Shown here piece by piece: positions 7,796 to 16,754 of a stretch of 64,000 nt of DNA; the first letter of the stretch is position 1; every line of letters starts with the position of its first letter. The stretch is from Congregibacter variabilis. GTDB taxonomy: Bacteria > Pseudomonadota > Gammaproteobacteria > Pseudomonadales > Halieaceae. Under the pieces are notes generated by a model. It was not told the DNA's origin, did not search any database, and saw nothing but the letters and a program-made list of their open reading frames with translations. The position numbers were made by a program, and so were the translations under genes. The stretch covers positions 1,364,001-1,428,000 of the forward strand of contig NZ_CP136864.1 of the NCBI RefSeq assembly GCF_045689235.1. The letters are read 5' to 3'.

Positions 7796-8677
7796 ATGCT
7801 TCGCCACAGTGCGCCTGCGAATGCGACAATTCGCCCCATGCCTGAGTCTTCACACAGTGCCTCTGCCCATTACCGCCTGGTTGCCGACGCGATTCGCTAT
7901 CTGCGTGAGCATCAGCGTGAGCAGCCGACGCTGGAGAATCTTGCCCAGGCTCTAAACACCAGTGAGTTCCATCTGCAACGGACCTTCAGCAGCTGGGCCG
8001 GTGTATCGCCCAAACGCTTTTTGCAGATCATCACCCGACAATACGCCGTGGATGCCCTGCGCCAGCAGGCCACTGTGCTCGATGCCAGTCTGGACGCCGG
8101 GCTCTCGGGTCCCGGTCGCCTTCATGACCTGACACTGAGCTGTGACGCTATGACCCCCGGCGAAATTGCCAGTCGCGGCAAAGGCCTTAAGCTGCATTAC
8201 GGATGGGGCGACACTCCCTTTGGCCCGGCGTTTGTAGGCTGGAGTGATCGAGGCATCAGTCAGCTGAGCATTCACAACAGCAAAGACGCCGAGGTAAGTC
8301 AGACCTTTAATGAGGAGTGGCGCGGTGCGGCGCGCGAGCAAAACAACTTAGCGGCGGCAGAGCTTCTGGAGCAGGTGTTTGCACAACCCCTGGAGCGCGG
8401 AAAATTACATCTGCTCCTTCGCGGCACCAACTTCCAGGTCAAAGTATGGGAGGCCCTCATGCAGGTCGCTCCGGGACAGCTGGTAAGTTATCAGCAACTC
8501 GGGGCCATAGCCGGCACCGGACAGGCTCATCGCGCCGTGGGCTCAGCCATGGCCCGCAATCGTATTGCCTACCTCATTCCCTGCCACCGCGTGATTCGCC
8601 AAGGCGGAGACTGGGGTAACTATCGCTGGGGCCTGGAGCGAAAACTGGCTCTGCATCTTTGGGAACACACCGCATGA
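7796..8677 (+). CDS. Ada-like fusion: AraC-type DNA-binding domain plus O6-alkylguanine-DNA alkyltransferase
   Basis: The 293-residue protein starts at the ATG at 7796, seven bases after AGAG. Residues about 25-110 form an AraC helix-turn-helix region (PTLENLAQALNTSEFHLQRT). Residues about 130-290 form the alkyltransferase domain, with the active-site motif PCHRV preceded by RNRIAYLI and an upstream GQLVSYQQLGAIAG segment. The acceptor cysteine would take the alkyl group from O6-alkylguanine irreversibly. The N-terminal Ada zinc/phosphotriester domain is absent, so this is the shorter two-domain Ada type. It may act as both repair enzyme and regulator. Its stop overlaps the start of the EamA transporter by four bases. 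Confidence 0.88.
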   Translation: MLRHSAPANATIRPMPESSHSASAHYRLVADAIRYLREHQREQPTLENLAQALNTSEFHLQRTFSSWAGVSPKRFLQIITRQYAVDALRQQATVLDASLDAGLSGPGRLHDLTLSCDAMTPGEIASRGKGLKLHYGWGDTPFGPAFVGWSDRGISQLSIHNSKDAEVSQTFNEEWRGAAREQNNLAAAELLEQVFAQPLERGKLHLLLRGTNFQVKVWEALMQVAPGQLVSYQQLGAIAGTGQAHRAVGSAMARNRIAYLIPCHRVIRQGGDWGNYRWGLERKLALHLWEHTA

Positions 8678-9567
8678 GTACAGCGCAGCTTGCACAGTTG
8701 GTGGCGCTTGCCGCCATCTGGGGCTCTTCGTTTATGTTTATGCGTATCGCTGTGCCGCAGCTCGGGCCTCTATGGCTGCTGGAAATGCGTCTCGTGGCGG
8801 CCTCTTTAATACTACTGATCATCAGTCGCGCTATGCGCCGACCGCTGCACATCCGCAAGCACTGGCGTCATTACATGATTCTGGGTGTGTTCAACACCGC
8901 ACTACCCTTCTGGGCTTTTGCCTATGCCGCGCAGACTCTACCTGCCTCCATGCTCGCCATACTCAACTCCACAGCGCCGCTGTGGGGATTACTCATCGGC
9001 TTTGTCTGGCGGGGCAAGCCCATCACACGCCGCGCAATCGTTGGCTTACTACTGGGGATGTCCGGCGTTGCGAGCCTGGTAGGTCTTGGGGGACTGGCAG
9101 TAAAACCCGAGGCACTGTTTGCGGTAATCCTTACCGCATCGGCGGCGATCTGCTACGGCATCGCCAGTAGCTATGCCGAGTACGCCGAGAAGGTAGAAAC
9201 CTACGCCAATGCCCATGGCAGTCTCTGGGCGGCCACGCTCTTACTTTTGCCCTTTATCCCTTTTGCCCCCATGCCCACCGTATGGCCCCCCGGTGCGGTG
9301 GCCGCGGCACTTATCCTCGGCGTGCTTTGCACCGGCGTTGCCTACCTCATGTACTTCCATCTAATAGCTACCGCAGGCGCACCCTCGGCACTCACCGTAG
9401 GCTATTTGATTCCCCTGTGGGGCGTACTCTGGGGCTGGTTGTTTTTGGATGAAGCGGTGGGACTACACACGCTACTGGGTGCAGGCTTGGTGCTCAGTGG
9501 AACGATGCTCGTGACAGGTTTTAGACCCTCGCGATTACTTCGCGCGCTAAAACCTCCGACGGCTTAA
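8674..9567 (+). CDS. EamA/DMT-family transporter
   Basis: I start at the ATG at 8674 (MSTAQLAQLVALAAIWGSSF), which overlaps the ada-like stop as ATGA. The protein has 297 residues and about ten membrane helices in two EamA repeats. The first repeat has AAIWGSSFMFMRIAVPQLGP and the second begins near FAVILTASAAICYGIASSY. It ends GVLWGWLFLDEAVGLHTLLG, the typical second-repeat signature. These drug/metabolite transporters export amino acids, nucleobases or other small molecules across the inner membrane. The substrate is unknown. Translational coupling to the alkyltransferase gene suggests co-expression under alkylation stress, which is inference. Confidence 0.87.
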   Translation: MSTAQLAQLVALAAIWGSSFMFMRIAVPQLGPLWLLEMRLVAASLILLIISRAMRRPLHIRKHWRHYMILGVFNTALPFWAFAYAAQTLPASMLAILNSTAPLWGLLIGFVWRGKPITRRAIVGLLLGMSGVASLVGLGGLAVKPEALFAVILTASAAICYGIASSYAEYAEKVETYANAHGSLWAATLLLLPFIPFAPMPTVWPPGAVAAALILGVLCTGVAYLMYFHLIATAGAPSALTVGYLIPLWGVLWGWLFLDEAVGLHTLLGAGLVLSGTMLVTGFRPSRLLRALKPPTA

Positions 9568-9851
9568 TCAGCCGAGGCTCTCCTGTTTCTCCATTTATTC
9601 ACAAGCAGTATAAGCGTATAGGACAAGGGCGAGACCAGTAACACCAGTACAGCGAGAAGCAGGGGCAGCAGAAGCAGCCCCCAGAACCCGTCCGCGGAGG
9701 CTAGCTCTATATCGAGAGCGATCTCTCCGTTAACACCGCCTATTAAGAGCAGCGCAATACACAGGACTATACCCAAGGCCAGTCCACTTAAGACAGCCAT
9801 GAGTATCTGAGTCTTTAAAAAGCGCGTAAATGTCACGCTTCTCGCCGCCAT
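9564..9851 (-). CDS. Small two-helix membrane protein, function unknown
   Basis: The protein has 95 residues with two strong hydrophobic stretches (QILMAVLSGLALGIVLCIAL and LLLLPLLLAVLVLLVSPLSY) and basic ends (RNRRASAD). No domain is recognised. It ends four bases inside the EamA gene on the opposite strand (a shared TTAA), so the two converge without a terminator. It follows the aminotransferase gene by 26 nt on the same strand and may be the last gene of that operon. Confidence 0.55.
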   Translation of the reverse strand: MAARSVTFTRFLKTQILMAVLSGLALGIVLCIALLLIGGVNGEIALDIELASADGFWGLLLLPLLLAVLVLLVSPLSYTLILLVNKWRNRRASAD

Positions 9852-9877
9852 TGCCGATCATTCATTGTTTTAGCAGC

Positions 9878-11011
9878 TCAGACCTTCGACAGGATACGCC
9901 CGGTCAGATTGTTGATTCGCGCAAGCCCCTCCCGCAGATGATCATCAGGAAGCGCAGAGCTAAATCGAAAGTGCTGCTCCACGCCAAAGCGAGAACCGGG
10001 GATCACCAACACCCCCTCCTCGGCCAACAGTCGTGCGGCAAGCTCATCGGAGCTTAGTGGCAGATTGAATCGGACAAAAGACATCGCAGAAGCCTCCGGC
10101 GGCACAACGGAGTACACGCCACCATGCACTTTGAGTCCTTCGCGTAAGGTTTCGAAACCACGGCGGATCAAGCCTCGGGCCCGGGCGGTGATGGCGTCCC
10201 GGGCAGCCGGAGCCAGTGCAGCACAGGCTAACTTCATAGACATCATGCTTGCGGTAATCGATGCGTATTCGTGACGCCGCCACAAAGCAGGAATCAAAGA
10301 CTCCGGCGCGACCAGCCAGCCCAAACGCAGCCCCGGCAAGCCATAGGCCTTGCTCATAGAGTTAATGGCAATCACTCGGCCATAGTCTCCCCAGAAGGAC
10401 GGCGTGGGCTCATCACAGTGCCGCTCGGTGCCGCAATACACTTCGTCAGCAACAATCCACGCCCCCACTGACTTCGCTGCCGCCGTGATCAAGTCTCGAT
10501 CCGCCTCGCTCAGTATTCGTCCTGTGGGGTTGTTAGGATTAACAACGTGAATGATTCGGGTTTGTTGATCTACTGCTGCCTCCAAACCCTGCGCATCAAT
10601 CGCCCAGCCCCTGGCTTCGAGCATGTCCACCGTACGCACTTCAAAACCCAAGTTATGGGCATTACCGGCAAGCTGCTCATAGGTCGGACTAAAACGAATG
10701 ACGTTGTCGCCAGGCTCCAGCAGCGTTGCTGCAACCAGTGTATTGGCCTCGGTAGCGCCAACGGTCACCAGCACGTTGTCGGCGTTAGCATTGCTATAGA
10801 GGGCGGCAATCCGCTCCCGCAACGCCTCATCGCCATTGACCTGAGGGTAGTCCACCAAGTTGGCAAGAAGCGCCTCCTGGTCAATGTCCGCCAACTCAAT
10901 CAACTCGGCGTAGCTCATAGGATGCACACCGCTCTCAGAAAAGTTGTAGTGCACCCCGTGCTCGGTCTCCGACAGGTACTGCTCAACGGCGAAGGCTTGA
11001 AACTCCGACAT
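9878..11011 (-). CDS. PLP-dependent class I/II aminotransferase (fold type I)
   Basis: The 377-residue protein starts at the ATG at 11011, eight bases after AAGGA. Fold-type-I features are clear: substrate-binding VVNPNNPTGRILSEA, the VADEVYCGTE aspartate that binds the pyridine nitrogen, SMSKAYGLPGLRLGW with the Schiff-base lysine, and a late RFSSALPDDHLREGL with the substrate-carboxylate arginine. It resembles class I/II enzymes annotated near the capreomycidine-synthase subgroup, but the substrate is not readable. It sits 12 nt after the exported amidohydrolase gene, in the same direction, so co-transcription is likely. Confidence 0.85.
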   Translation of the reverse strand: MSEFQAFAVEQYLSETEHGVHYNFSESGVHPMSYAELIELADIDQEALLANLVDYPQVNGDEALRERIAALYSNANADNVLVTVGATEANTLVAATLLEPGDNVIRFSPTYEQLAGNAHNLGFEVRTVDMLEARGWAIDAQGLEAAVDQQTRIIHVVNPNNPTGRILSEADRDLITAAAKSVGAWIVADEVYCGTERHCDEPTPSFWGDYGRVIAINSMSKAYGLPGLRLGWLVAPESLIPALWRRHEYASITASMMSMKLACAALAPAARDAITARARGLIRRGFETLREGLKVHGGVYSVVPPEASAMSFVRFNLPLSSDELAARLLAEEGVLVIPGSRFGVEQHFRFSSALPDDHLREGLARINNLTGRILSKV

Positions 11012-11022
11012 GCTTTTAGTCC

Positions 11023-12429
11023 TTACAACGCCGACTCGACGGCTTGACCGTCTTGCTTGTAAACCACGCCGTTCTTCATCACAAAGTCCACGCGCGACAG
11101 CAGGTTGATATGTCGCAGTACATCGCCCTTTACCGCAATGATGTCAGCATACTTGCCGGCAGAAACGGTGCCCCACTTATCGGATACACCCATCATGACC
11201 GCACCCCAGTAGGTTGCTGCGCGAATCGTTTTCATGGCATCCACATTCATGACATTGACCCACACGTCCATCTCGTTCCAGGTGCTCTGGCAGTGAAACT
11301 TCATGGGGATGCCACTATCGGTACCTACCAGCATAACAACGCCCGCATCACGTAACTGCTGAAACTTGCGCTTGAGCGTAGGCTTACGCAGCGGTGTCAG
11401 CTGTGTATAGGCCAGCTGTCCGGGCTGCTGGATAGACGCCTTGATATCCGCAATGGTCGAAGGCTCTAAACCCCGGTGCCAGCATTCGCTGTCGAGCTTC
11501 TCGGGATTGGCCACAGTGAGATCGTAGTTCCACAAACCCTCAACGGTGGGGGTCCAAAATAGTGGGCCGCCGGCAATACGCCCGGTGGCAGTCCGCTCCT
11601 TGAGTAATTCCATGACATCCGCGGGGTACTCTGGCGCAGTGGTCAGACCGGTGTGCTCAAAGTTATCTACACCGATCTCGATTCCTCGGCGAACTTCGTC
11701 TGGGCGATGTGAATGCGCCACCACCTTAAGACCATGCTTGTGCGCTTCGTCCACCACGGCCTGAGCTTCTTCAAGGGTCATCTTGTCCTGGTCGATCAGC
11801 TTAATAATATCCACGCCGGCATCAGCGAGCTTTTTGACCTTGCGTCGTCCGTCCGCAACACTATCAACACCCCAGCGGTAAAAGTCCGTGCCGGGATAAG
11901 CCTCATGCTGAATAAAGGGCCCTGATACAAACAATCGGGGGCCCGGGATCTCACCCGACTCAATGCGATTCTTCACTGACATAGACGCGTCCAGTGGCGC
12001 CCCCAGGTCTCGGGCAGTGGTGATTCCCGCAAGCAATAACTGCACCGCACTTGAAGGCATAATCTCACTGGCCAAGCGGTCTTTATAGGTAGGATGCCAA
12101 TGGCTGTAATCGGCATGCCCGTTGAGCATAAGATGGGCATGGTTTTCCCAAAGCCCCGGCAGTACGTCCATGCCCTCGGTGGACACCACCTCGTAACCCT
12201 CGGGCACCGGCAAGGTCGAAACGGTACCCACTTCCTGAATAACCCCGTCTTCGACCAGGATCACGCTATTGGCAATGGGCTGATGCCCGAAACCATCAAT
12301 CAAACGCCCGCCGACCAGCGCCGTGCCGGCCGTCGCAGAGACCGAAGCCAGCGCTGCACCGAAGAGCGCGGCACTGGCAAGCACCGCACAGATGTTGGTT
12401 TTGACCGTTACAGCTTGTTGTTTCATCAT
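11023..12429 (-). CDS. Exported amidohydrolase (prolidase-like)
   Basis: The ATG at 12429 follows AGAGG by eight bases and gives 468 residues. A signal peptide precedes GTALVGGRLIDGFGHQPIAN, the usual amidohydrolase beta-sandwich start. The metal site is indicated by WENHAHLML (HxH), a lysine in DIIKLIDQDK, a histidine in VVAHSHRPDE, a later NFEHTGL and an aspartate in VGTDSG. This set fits the Xaa-Pro dipeptidase/imidazolonepropionase-like amidohydrolase family, acting in the periplasm on peptides or small amides. It appears to lead an operon with the aminotransferase and the small membrane protein. Confidence 0.85.
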   Translation of the reverse strand: MMKQQAVTVKTNICAVLASAALFGAALASVSATAGTALVGGRLIDGFGHQPIANSVILVEDGVIQEVGTVSTLPVPEGYEVVSTEGMDVLPGLWENHAHLMLNGHADYSHWHPTYKDRLASEIMPSSAVQLLLAGITTARDLGAPLDASMSVKNRIESGEIPGPRLFVSGPFIQHEAYPGTDFYRWGVDSVADGRRKVKKLADAGVDIIKLIDQDKMTLEEAQAVVDEAHKHGLKVVAHSHRPDEVRRGIEIGVDNFEHTGLTTAPEYPADVMELLKERTATGRIAGGPLFWTPTVEGLWNYDLTVANPEKLDSECWHRGLEPSTIADIKASIQQPGQLAYTQLTPLRKPTLKRKFQQLRDAGVVMLVGTDSGIPMKFHCQSTWNEMDVWVNVMNVDAMKTIRAATYWGAVMMGVSDKWGTVSAGKYADIIAVKGDVLRHINLLSRVDFVMKNGVVYKQDGQAVESAL

Positions 12430-12566
12430 CTTTTAGACCTCTATCTTTATAATTTATGCAGCGCATCCGTAGCGCAAAATCAGCTACCGAACCCCGCCCA
12501 ACAATCCACCCCGTTGACCTTAAGCGGCAGTACGGCCATTGTTAAGGGCACTACAGCAAAACAAAC

Positions 12567-13106
12567 TTGGGAGATCCTCTCTTGCATCAACCACCAAACG
12601 TTCACAAATCTGGCAGCCAAGAGCTTTGTACTTCGGATTCTCGACGTTCGAGTGTAGCGCGAAAGCTTCCGAGCCTGCGACTTGCCACACCCTTACTCTG
12701 TGTTTTGCTGGCCGGCACACCCCTTGCGCATGCGCAGGATCAGAAGCAGCAGGTACTTCAGGCGGTCACAGCACTCTTTGATGCCATGCGTGCGAAAGAT
12801 GCAGACGCGCTTGATTCAGCGTTTTTGCCAGAAGGCCGTTTGGGTACCAAAGGCACCCAGGCATGGATCGCACAGGTTGCCAGCTCAGACGCCTATCTGG
12901 ATGAAGTGACCTTTGACGAAACCGTGCTGGTTGATGACAAGATGGCTATGGCGTGGACGCCCTACAACCTGTTTGTTAATGGGGAATTCCATCACTGCGG
13001 TGTGGATGTTTTTAGCCTGCGTAAAAGCGAGGGGCAGTGGAAGATTCTGCAGTTAGACGATACCCGCCGCACCGAGGGCTGTGACCCAAAGCGGCGCGGC
13101 CGATAA
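12567..13106 (+). CDS. Exported NTF2-like protein
   Basis: The only in-frame ATG upstream of the signal sequence is at 12567 and gives 179 residues, with about 30 unusual residues before a basic n-region and a hydrophobic core ending TPLAHAQ. The true start may be a weak non-ATG codon nearer 12650. After the cleavage site, QQVLQAVTALFDAMRAKDAD begins an NTF2/SnoaL-like alpha+beta cone. It continues with AYLDEVTFDETVLVDDKMAM, FHHCGVDVFSLRKSEGQWKI and LQLDDTRRTEGC. Such proteins are small ligand-binding or lyase-like folds; no catalytic residue can be assigned. It converges on the M18 peptidase gene with a gap of only nine bases. Confidence 0.7.
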   Translation: MGDPLLHQPPNVHKSGSQELCTSDSRRSSVARKLPSLRLATPLLCVLLAGTPLAHAQDQKQQVLQAVTALFDAMRAKDADALDSAFLPEGRLGTKGTQAWIAQVASSDAYLDEVTFDETVLVDDKMAMAWTPYNLFVNGEFHHCGVDVFSLRKSEGQWKILQLDDTRRTEGCDPKRRGR

Positions 13107-13115
13107 CAGAGTCCA

Positions 13116-14564
13116 TCAATCCGCAAAACGGTAAAAAGCATCCATGGCCCGGTACAGCATGTGCACATCTACCTTGGAGCTGATGGCATAGGTCGAGTGT
13201 ATCGACAGAACCGGCACGCCGTAGTCGATCACCTCCATGTTGCGCCGGGACAGCGAATTACCGATGGTCCCGCCAGAAGCTCGACCTTTGTAGGTAGCGG
13301 TCTGCCACTTCACACTGGCGCCATCAAGGTAAGCACGGTTCCAGGCCATAAACTCCGAGTTGGCGTTAAAGCCGCCGCCATAGAGCTTAAGGTTTACCCC
13401 ATAACCTAAGCGCGGTGCATTACCCGCCTCCCAAACACCGGGATGACTGGGGTGCACCCCCGGATTCACATCAGACGAAACAACTTTGGTATTGCGAAGC
13501 GCGCGGCGCACGTCGATGTCGGTGTAGGCGTCGCCCCGCTCCCGATAGACAAGCTCAGCAAGCAGGTCTACAAAATAGTCAGAGTTAGAACCGGTGTTGT
13601 TAACGTTCCCCACTTCTTCGTTGTCCACAAGAAACGCCACTGCCGTTCTCTTAGGATCAGTCTGCTCCACAATGGCGCGCAGTGCGGTATACGAAGACAG
13701 CTTATCGTCCTGCCCATAGATCGCCATCATGCCGCGATCAAAGCCTATATCTCTAGGCGCCACTGCCGGCACGATTGCTAGTTCCGCTGATACGAGGTCT
13801 TCTTCTTCGATGTTGTACTCGGATTTCAGGAAGCCCAATACTGAATCCTTTAATGAGGAATCTGCTGGCGTGATTGAGGCGATAATTGGATCCAACTCTT
13901 CCCCCATAATCACGTCCCGGTTGGTTCGCTCGCGATAATCCTGATCCACATGCGGAGACAGGTCCGGGATAATAAAAATGGGATCGTCTTCGCTAAGACC
14001 CACAGAGATCGAGACGCGAGAGCCGTCTTTTTTATCCACATGCCCTACCAGAGCCAGCGGCAGATTCACCCACTGATAGTTCTTGATGCCGCCGTGACGA
14101 TAGGTCTGAAATAGTGCAAATCCCTCGGACTCATAGAGCGGCCGCCCCTTGAGCTCCAGTCGCGGGGAGTCAACGTGTGCGCCCACCACTCTAAAGCCGT
14201 CGGTCATGGGCTCAGAACCCACGACAAAGAGTGTCAGCGTGCGATCTCTATTCACATCATAGTAGCGGCCACCGGAAGGTAACTCTCCCTCAGCGGGCAT
14301 CGCCTTAAAGCCGGCTTCTTCGGCAATACGCACAGCCTCACTGACAAAGCTCAGCTCCGTCTTGGCGCGACTCATAAAGTCTTTGTAATCTTCGGCAAAG
14401 GCAAACACTTCGCTTCGCTCAGATTCAGAAATCATTTGCCAGGCCGATTGAGGGCCATTTTCGTCATCAGCGCTCGCTGTAAAGCTTGCAAGCAGCAGCG
14501 ACGCCAGCAGAAGTGAGGAATAAGCCGAGAGTGCGGCTAGCATCTTGGGGGGCTTCACAGACAT
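13116..14564 (-). CDS. M18-family metallo-aminopeptidase with signal peptide
   Basis: The ATG at 14564 is nine bases from GGAG and gives 482 residues. The N-terminus is a signal peptide (AYSSLLLASLLLASFTASA). The remainder is an M18 (aspartyl aminopeptidase-like) enzyme: first zinc histidine in VVGAHVDSPRLELK, bridging aspartate in GQDDKLSSYTALRA, the catalytic and metal glutamates in FLVDNEEVGNVNNTGS, a later SSDVNPGVHPSHP, and a terminal histidine in VLSIHSTYAISSK. M18 enzymes release N-terminal acidic or neutral residues and are normally cytoplasmic or vacuolar. A leader sequence is therefore unusual and implies periplasmic peptide degradation. Confidence 0.88.
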   Translation of the reverse strand: MSVKPPKMLAALSAYSSLLLASLLLASFTASADDENGPQSAWQMISESERSEVFAFAEDYKDFMSRAKTELSFVSEAVRIAEEAGFKAMPAEGELPSGGRYYDVNRDRTLTLFVVGSEPMTDGFRVVGAHVDSPRLELKGRPLYESEGFALFQTYRHGGIKNYQWVNLPLALVGHVDKKDGSRVSISVGLSEDDPIFIIPDLSPHVDQDYRERTNRDVIMGEELDPIIASITPADSSLKDSVLGFLKSEYNIEEEDLVSAELAIVPAVAPRDIGFDRGMMAIYGQDDKLSSYTALRAIVEQTDPKRTAVAFLVDNEEVGNVNNTGSNSDYFVDLLAELVYRERGDAYTDIDVRRALRNTKVVSSDVNPGVHPSHPGVWEAGNAPRLGYGVNLKLYGGGFNANSEFMAWNRAYLDGASVKWQTATYKGRASGGTIGNSLSRRNMEVIDYGVPVLSIHSTYAISSKVDVHMLYRAMDAFYRFAD

Positions 14565-14621
14565 GTAAGCGTTCTCCGAATTGTCTTTATCAAAATTGTC
14601 TGAGCGTAACTACAACAAGAA

Positions 14622-15101
14622 TTAATCAGTCACACCGTCGACCGACAGGAAGGTCCCATCCTCGGCTCGGACGATCGTGTGAGCCTCAAGAACCGCACCG
14701 GGCTTAATGCCACCAAGGATATGCGGAAACAACTCATCGGTTGCGCCTTCAAAGTTTGGCGGTATGTCACCCACAGGCGCCGTCCCTTCGAACACTGTCG
14801 TTACCCCGGTCGACGCTAGGCTCTCTACTGTCATACGTAAGCAGTACCACTCTCCTTTCACCTGAGGATAGAAATGGTTAGCTACGTTCATAAGCTTTGC
14901 CGGGTTCGAGGTGCCGTGGGTAAAACCATCTGCCTCGTAGGTGGGCGGAAAATAAGTAGAGTCCTCTGCCAGCACCTGATCCCAAAGCTTGGCCTGGACC
15001 ATATGAAACACGTAGGGAAAACCTGTGGGATTGAGTGGCTCATCAGCCGCAGCGACAGAAAACGACAATGTGGTTAAAAGTAGAACGAGCAAGCGACGCA
15101 T
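14622..15101 (-). CDS. Exported DUF952-family protein
   Basis: The ATG at 15101 follows AAGGA by six bases and gives 159 residues with a clean signal peptide (MRRLLVLLLTTLSFSVAAA). The mature part follows the DUF952 pattern: FPYVFHMVQAKLWDQVLAED, a YEADGFTHGTSNPAKLMNVA segment, and LFPHILGGIKPGAVLEAHT. Members are usually small cytoplasmic proteins of unknown biochemical role, so an exported version is notable. It lies 57 nt upstream of the M18 peptidase gene on the same strand and may be co-expressed. Confidence 0.75.
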   Translation of the reverse strand: MRRLLVLLLTTLSFSVAAADEPLNPTGFPYVFHMVQAKLWDQVLAEDSTYFPPTYEADGFTHGTSNPAKLMNVANHFYPQVKGEWYCLRMTVESLASTGVTTVFEGTAPVGDIPPNFEGATDELFPHILGGIKPGAVLEAHTIVRAEDGTFLSVDGVTD

Positions 15102-15166
15102 AAAAGTTCCTTGAATGCCAAGAGAATAGATTGGGTTATTCTTAGTCTACGGAAAAGGAGCCCATC

Positions 15167-16753
15167 GTGTTAGTCAATAAATCAAAGCTATTCGGACAGT
15201 ATTCGATCACTCGCATTGCGACGGCACTATGCAGCCTTGTGTTGGGGGCAGCCCTTGCAAGCCATAGCAGCGCAGAGGCAGACATTGGCGCATTGCAAAG
15301 TTCCACCCTTATATACAACGCCAGAATTATTGATGGATCTGAAAGCCCCGCATATTTAGGCGCTGTACGGGTAATCAACGACGGGATTGTTGAGCTTGGC
15401 GATCTGTCTCCTCGACCAGGCGAATACGTGATTGACGCAAAGGGTCTGGTACTCGCGCCGGGATTTATCGACACCCACAGCCACCACGACGATGACGGCG
15501 CACTGGCCAAACATCCTGACGCGCTGCCCTTACTCACCCAGGGCATCACCACCAGCGTGTTTGGCCAGGACGGCGGTCACAATTATCCGCTGGGTGGTTT
15601 TCTCAAGGGCTTCGATCAAAACCCCAGCAGCGTCAATGTGGCTTCTTATGTAGGGCACAACACATTACGCGATCGCGTCATGGGCGATGACGCCAAGCGG
15701 GTAGCCACCGAGGTCGAGGTCGATGCTATGCGCGCAATGCTGCTGGAGGAGCTTGCTGCAGGAGCTTTGGGACTATCCACGGGCCTGGAGTACGAGCCCG
15801 GAATTTACTCACAGACCGCCGAGGTTCTGGTTCTTGCCAAAGCGACAGCCGCTCAAGGCGGCCGGTATATCTCTCATGTGAGATCCGAAGATCGTTTTTT
15901 ATGGGACGCCATGGACGAGATCATCGAGATCGGCAAACAAACGGGCATGCCGGTGCAAATCTCTCACATCAAGCTTGCTGCAAAAAATCTCTGGGGGCAG
16001 TCGTCGACACTGCTGAAAAAATTAGAAGCTGCGCGCGCAGAAGGCATCAACATCACCGCAGACGTGTACCCCTATGAATATTGGCAGTCCACTATGTGGG
16101 TTCTACTGCCAGACAGAAATGCAGACAATCTGGATGAGATTAAATTCGTATTGGAGCAGTTGACGCCTGCCTCCGGCGTTATTTTTACGCGCTTCGAACC
16201 CAACCCCAGCTATGTGAATCAATCTGTGGCCGAGATCGCTGCCCTTAGGGGCAGCTCTGAGGTGCAGACGTTTTCTGCTCTTTTGAAAGAGGCCGATGCC
16301 TGGTCGCAAGCTCACGACGGCGCTTCCGCTGAATCCATCATGGGAAAATCCATGACCGAGTCGGACATCGAAGCTTTTATTGCCTGGAAGCACAGCAACA
16401 TCTGCAGCGATGGCGGCTTTGAGGGTCATCCCCGAGGGCACGGTGCCTTTCCTCGCGTGCTCGCACACTATGTACGCGACAAGAACGTAATCGCCTTAGA
16501 AACCGCGGTAGCGGCCATGACCTCTCGTGCGGCCGATCATCTAGGCTTTACAGGCCGTGGCAGAATTGCACCGGGAATGAAGGCTGATCTGGTGCTATTT
16601 GATCCTGACACTATTCAAGATCATGCGGGTATTCGCGACGGCCAGGTTCTCTCAACAGGTGTTCACAGTGTGTGGGTCAACGGCCAACTTGTACTGGACG
16701 ATGGAGCGGCGACGGGAGCGCGCTCGGGCCGAGTGCTGCGCCGGGCACTCTAG
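15167..16753 (+). CDS. N-acyl-D-amino-acid deacylase family amidohydrolase, exported
   Basis: The start is GTG at 15167, seven bases after a strong AAAGGAG. The protein has 528 residues. A signal peptide (ALCSLVLGAALASHSSAEA) precedes TLIYNARIIDGSESPAYLGA, the amidohydrolase beta-sandwich. Metal ligands are suggested by GFIDTHSHHDDD, GGRYISHVRSED, MPVQISHIKLA and NICSDGGFEGHPRGHG. This is the D-aminoacylase/dihydroorotase-like subgroup that removes N-acyl groups from D-amino acids or cleaves D-dipeptides. With the exported amidohydrolase and M18 peptidase nearby, it suggests salvage of peptides or cell-wall amino acids in the periplasm. Its end lies one base from the YcaQ-like gene. Confidence 0.85.
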   Translation: MLVNKSKLFGQYSITRIATALCSLVLGAALASHSSAEADIGALQSSTLIYNARIIDGSESPAYLGAVRVINDGIVELGDLSPRPGEYVIDAKGLVLAPGFIDTHSHHDDDGALAKHPDALPLLTQGITTSVFGQDGGHNYPLGGFLKGFDQNPSSVNVASYVGHNTLRDRVMGDDAKRVATEVEVDAMRAMLLEELAAGALGLSTGLEYEPGIYSQTAEVLVLAKATAAQGGRYISHVRSEDRFLWDAMDEIIEIGKQTGMPVQISHIKLAAKNLWGQSSTLLKKLEAARAEGINITADVYPYEYWQSTMWVLLPDRNADNLDEIKFVLEQLTPASGVIFTRFEPNPSYVNQSVAEIAALRGSSEVQTFSALLKEADAWSQAHDGASAESIMGKSMTESDIEAFIAWKHSNICSDGGFEGHPRGHGAFPRVLAHYVRDKNVIALETAVAAMTSRAADHLGFTGRGRIAPGMKADLVLFDPDTIQDHAGIRDGQVLSTGVHSVWVNGQLVLDDGAATGARSGRVLRRAL

Positions 16754-16754
16754 A

